DNA of 64,000 bases from an uncultured Clostridia bacterium (GTDB lineage Bacteria > Bacillota > Clostridia > Christensenellales > UBA1242), in the NCBI GenBank assembly GCA_934747385.1, contig CAKVGK010000003.1, positions 1 to 64,000 of the forward strand, in the 5' to 3' direction. Under the pieces are notes generated by a model. The model worked only from the letters and a program-made list of their open reading frames with translations, made no database searches and was not told the DNA's origin. Each line of letters starts with the position of its first letter. The stretch's first letter is position 1. Below, piece by piece: positions 60,816 to 64,000 of the stretch. Position numbers and translations under genes: made by a program.

Positions 60816-63800
60816 TTATTTTTTGTAAAGTTGCAACACAATGCCCATGCCGTTTTGCAAATAAATGTTAACATTGGTAACGCCAGTGTCTTCCACTTTT
60901 GCAAAAGCACCAGTTGTGTCTTGCCCTAAAATTGCACCTGTGCGGCTGTTTTGCAACATATTATTTTTTACAACTTTAGCAGCCTTATAAGAATATGTTG
61001 TTAAATCAAGACCATAAGCTAATTTTTTTTCGTATTCTTCACGATTATTGTAGAAATTAACTTCACCTTTAACAACAGCTTCGGTAGTACCTTCTGCCGC
61101 GCTTGATTTGTAAACGACTTTCAAGTTCATCATTCCAGCCACTGTTTTGCCAGTTAAATCTGTTTGCTCTTGCAAGAAAGTTGCACCTGCATCGTTATAA
61201 TGGCCGTCCGCTCCCTTAATTTGAGGAACAAGCGCTGTTGCCCCATAACTTGCAAACCAAGGTTCGTTGCCTGTTACAAAACTTTCAAGTTTTGTGCCAA
61301 TAATGTTGATTGTTGAAGGATAACCACCTACTTGTTCTTTGCTTTCTGGGTCAGCGTGGTCAACAATCATAACTGGGCCACCAGCTCCAACAAATTCGCC
61401 ACCCTCAATGAGTAAATCTTTAACGCCCCACATGTAAAGCAAGGAGTTGTAAGAATTGTAACCTTTTGTGTTGATTAATTTGTTTGTAAGACCTTCTTCA
61501 ATTGTTGGCTCTTGTGATGAAGTGTACATAAAGCCCATATAGCAGTTTGAATATGAGTTGTTTTCTGCAACACTGGTTAGACCTTCAATTTTAACAAGCA
61601 TTGCGCCACCACTTTCACGAGTGTCTGTTGTGCGTCTGCCGTTGCCGAATACAGATAAATCCTTAATCAATAAGTTGCTGTTTTTGGTTGTGCCAGCAAA
61701 CCTGAAAAGTGAAGTGTGAGTTGTGATTTGAGTGTTTTGATTGCTGTCTTCACTATAAAATTTAACACCGTTTTTGTTGCTAATTTCACCTTTATAACTT
61801 GCTTCTCTTGCTAAAACCATTTTTGAAAGAGATGAGTAGTCTATATTGAAATAGTTGCCATAGAATGCAAAATTATCGCCAGCGGCAATTTGCCTTTCAT
61901 AAACATACAGCCCATAGCCATCTTTTAAAGAGCCAACAATTGGTTGATTTGTTAAAGATTTTACGTCTGAAGTGAATTTGTCAACCTCTGCTTGACTCCA
62001 AAAATAATAACTTGAAATATTTTGATCAGTTATTTTAATATTGCTTTGTAAAACAACAGCATTTGCCTCAACACCTGCCAAGCCTTTTTCTTGTTTAAAT
62101 GCGCGCCACCCATTTTCTGTTTTTTCGTCGTCGTGATTGTAAGCGTTGACAATAACAGACAATTCATCTGCTTCGTAAACATTGTAACCATCAACAACTT
62201 TAACTTCATAAACTAAATCTTCTACATCATAGCCTGACGCAACATTTGTTGGTGAAACAGTGATTTTAAATTGATTACCAACTGCGCTTGAAGTGAAATT
62301 AATATAGTTGAATGAATTTGTTATTGTTGCATATTCGGCAACATTCTCAATTGCTTTATAACTGCTTGTTCCAGCGTCCCATTTTTGCATGGTTATATTC
62401 GCATCAACTTGCTCAATAGTGTCTGGTGAACCTTTAACTTCTGCCAAAATTTGAAGGCTGAATTTGTTTTGACTACCTGCAATTAATATATTGCTTTTAT
62501 CAACAAAGTTTTGTGCGTTAGTTGTTCTGTCTTTCAATAATGAGCTGGACCAAGTTAACACCTGAGAAGAGCTTCTTTGGTCATAAATCTTGAAATTAAA
62601 TGTTTCAGCAGCAATGCCGTTATAATTGGAAGTTTCTTCCACACTAATTCTTACTGTGTAAAGCCCTAATTCGGTTGGTTTGATTAAAGAATAAGTTTCG
62701 TCTGCTGCTTCTTGTAATTTATATTCATATTTAATAATGCCAACTTTTGCTTTGGCGGTTGGAGCATATTCACTGCCAACAATAACGTCGTCCATAGATG
62801 GGCTGATAATCCATCTGTTGGAAGCCTTAACAATTGCAAAGGTTGTGTTAGAATTTTCACTGTTTAATTGATAATTTTTGTGGTCAAGCACTGCAACTGC
62901 ACTGCATGAGTTGTTAACATTTATATAACATTCTTCATTGCTTGCATTGACGTTTAATGAAATTAAATTACCATCAATGTCAGCATATTGAGCGGTTGGA
63001 AGAACTTTTTCGCCAGTGTATTCAAGGCTAAGGTTGCCCCAAACAACGTCAACTGTGCGTTTTGCTACAGTCACATTGCCATTGACATAGTTGAAACTAT
63101 AATTTTTTGCTGCGGCATTGTTTGCAATAACTGCATAACTGCCAGCGTTGCTTGTTTTTGTGTATTCACAAACAAAGTTTGGTTGAGCAGTTAAAACAGA
63201 TTTATCTTGCCCGTTAACAAAACCTGTGATTTCAGCAGAATATGTTGGCACTTCGTCCCCAAAAGTAACACTATGGCTTGAAGCGGTAACAGTCAATTGC
63301 TTTTTGGCAACATTAACAACACCTTTTATTAAATTAGTATTGTAGTTAGCCACTTCTACGTCGCCAATAACAATGTCATAACTGCCAGCATCGCTTGTTG
63401 AACTATATTCACATGTGATTGTTGGTTTTGCTGTTAAATTTTCGCTTGATTCACCTGAAACAAAGCCAGTGTATTCAATTTCGTAAACAGGCGCAGCGTC
63501 GCCATAAGTCACTTTATATGTTTTGCCAGCGATTGTTAAATCTTTTTTGGCAATTGAAATTGTTTTGTTGATAATCAAATCGTCAAAATTTGCTCTTTCC
63601 ACTTTAACTTGAACTGTGTATTCGCCAGCATTTTTGTAAACTGGTGCAGTGTCAAGCCAAGTTGCGCCATTGTCCACACTATAAGACACAGTATCGTCAG
63701 TTTCTGTGCCTGTAACTGTCAAACCATGGTCAAGAGAATCATAAACACCATTGAAAGCATTAACCTCAACACCTGCAATAGCAGTTTTGCTGATAACTTG

Positions 63801-64000
63801 CACCTGAACAGTCAGGCTGACTTCTTTTTTGTTTTCAGTGTATTTAATAACCAAGTCTTGCATGCCAAGTTCAGCAGATGAGAAAGTGTATTCCACTTCA
63901 CCCACACCAATTTCCTTGGTTGAATTGTTGGCATATGTCACCTTTAATTTTAAATTAGACAAATCAATTTGCTCTGTTTGGCGCACATATGAAGGCAATC
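60816..64000 (-). CDS. MBG-repeat surface protein, N-terminus beyond window
   Basis: At least 1060 residues are present and the 5' end is cut at the edge, so the true start is unseen. Two MBG-type repeats follow one another (about residues 150-310): ISIAKKDLTIAGKTYKVTYG with GVNVAKKQLTVTASS-like second start, each ending in an NYNTN or NYSFN turn and GNVTVAKR. An irregular middle and a C-terminal region that resembles a parallel beta-helix follow (SNLLIKDLSVFGNGRRTTDT; INIIGTKLESFVTGNEPWFA). No C-terminal anchor or LPxTG is seen, so retention must be by other means. MBG domains are frequent in bacterial adhesins. Confidence 0.75.
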   Translation of the reverse strand, partial: LPSYVRQTEQIDLSNLKLKVTYANNSTKEIGVGEVEYTFSSAELGMQDLVIKYTENKKEVSLTVQVQVISKTAIAGVEVNAFNGVYDSLDHGLTVTGTETDDTVSYSVDNGATWLDTAPVYKNAGEYTVQVKVERANFDDLIINKTISIAKKDLTIAGKTYKVTYGDAAPVYEIEYTGFVSGESSENLTAKPTITCEYSSTSDAGSYDIVIGDVEVANYNTNLIKGVVNVAKKQLTVTASSHSVTFGDEVPTYSAEITGFVNGQDKSVLTAQPNFVCEYTKTSNAGSYAVIANNAAAKNYSFNYVNGNVTVAKRTVDVVWGNLSLEYTGEKVLPTAQYADIDGNLISLNVNASNEECYINVNNSCSAVAVLDHKNYQLNSENSNTTFAIVKASNRWIISPSMDDVIVGSEYAPTAKAKVGIIKYEYKLQEAADETYSLIKPTELGLYTVRISVEETSNYNGIAAETFNFKIYDQRSSSQVLTWSSSLLKDRTTNAQNFVDKSNILIAGSQNKFSLQILAEVKGSPDTIEQVDANITMQKWDAGTSSYKAIENVAEYATITNSFNYINFTSSAVGNQFKITVSPTNVASGYDVEDLVYEVKVVDGYNVYEADELSVIVNAYNHDDEKTENGWRAFKQEKGLAGVEANAVVLQSNIKITDQNISSYYFWSQAEVDKFTSDVKSLTNQPIVGSLKDGYGLYVYERQIAAGDNFAFYGNYFNIDYSSLSKMVLAREASYKGEISNKNGVKFYSEDSNQNTQITTHTSLFRFAGTTKNSNLLIKDLSVFGNGRRTTDTRESGGAMLVKIEGLTSVAENNSYSNCYMGFMYTSSQEPTIEEGLTNKLINTKGYNSYNSLLYMWGVKDLLIEGGEFVGAGGPVMIVDHADPESKEQVGGYPSTINIIGTKLESFVTGNEPWFASYGATALVPQIKGADGHYNDAGATFLQEQTDLTGKTVAGMMNLKVVYKSSAAEGTTEAVVKGEVNFYNNREEYEKKLAYGLDLTTYSYKAAKVVKNNMLQNSRTGAILGQDTTGAFAKVEDTGVTNVNIYLQNGMGIVLQLYKK

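Overview
The window reads as a chromosomal segment of an AT-rich, strictly anaerobic Firmicutes-type (Bacillota) bacterium, probably from the gut. The evidence is pyruvate formate-lyase with its activase, class III anaerobic ribonucleotide reductase with its activase, a 2[4Fe-4S] ferredoxin, Shine-Dalgarno sites of the AGGAGG type, and Firmicutes-style gene neighbourhoods (rpmG-secE-nusG-rplK-rplA; pgsA then recA then recN; gyrB-gyrA). TGA is used as a stop and TGG for Trp, so the code is 11, not the Mycoplasma code. I cannot fix the taxon more closely. No rRNA, tRNA or CRISPR array was seen.

Layout. 1-1976 is a decayed accessory patch: a partial and a complete GNAT acetyltransferase, a nonsense-mutated ASCH gene, a scrambled tyrosine recombinase, and a fragment resembling a GerA spore-germination protein. 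1977-6640 carries pflA, pflB and gpsA, with a small metK-like scrap between them. 6747-8894 is a surface or spore-coat-like cluster: a Cys-rich small protein, a DUF11 protein, and a collagen-like protein transcribed the other way. 8947-14899 holds membrane proteins, a ZIP transporter, an RNHCP protein, DegV and RlmD. 14896-18798 is an anaerobic regulon: a Crp/Fnr regulator divergent from nrdD-nrdG. 19445-29928 is housekeeping on the minus strand (lipoprotein, gyrA, gyrB, metG, YqeY, dnaB), followed by typA and HU. 32480-34440 has a GLUG-like surface protein and dut.

34566-36232 is a self-contained unit: a near-consensus promoter, apparently leaderless, drives a 503-residue protein with two HEPN-type Rx4H motifs and ends in a strong terminator. 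It is the best candidate here for an undescribed system. The ribosomal/secretion operon follows. 38911-48869 is accessory in character: membrane proteins, a phage-tail/leucine-rich hybrid, a VanW protein, a structured RNA candidate, rmuC, a 149-bp MITE-like element, a SipW/TasA-like surface protein, and a degenerate lipid-kinase-like protein. 48877-56132 is a giant 2120-residue surface protein translationally coupled to trxB. After a ferredoxin come recN, recA and pgsA. The window ends inside another large MBG-repeat surface protein.

A recurring oddity is local duplication of translation-start regions directly upstream of genes: fnr-like regulator, recN, yqeY, and less clearly metG. These make short decoy reading frames or duplicate ribosome-binding sites paired with hairpins. 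A second theme is surface display: at least five large exported or coat-like proteins with repeats.
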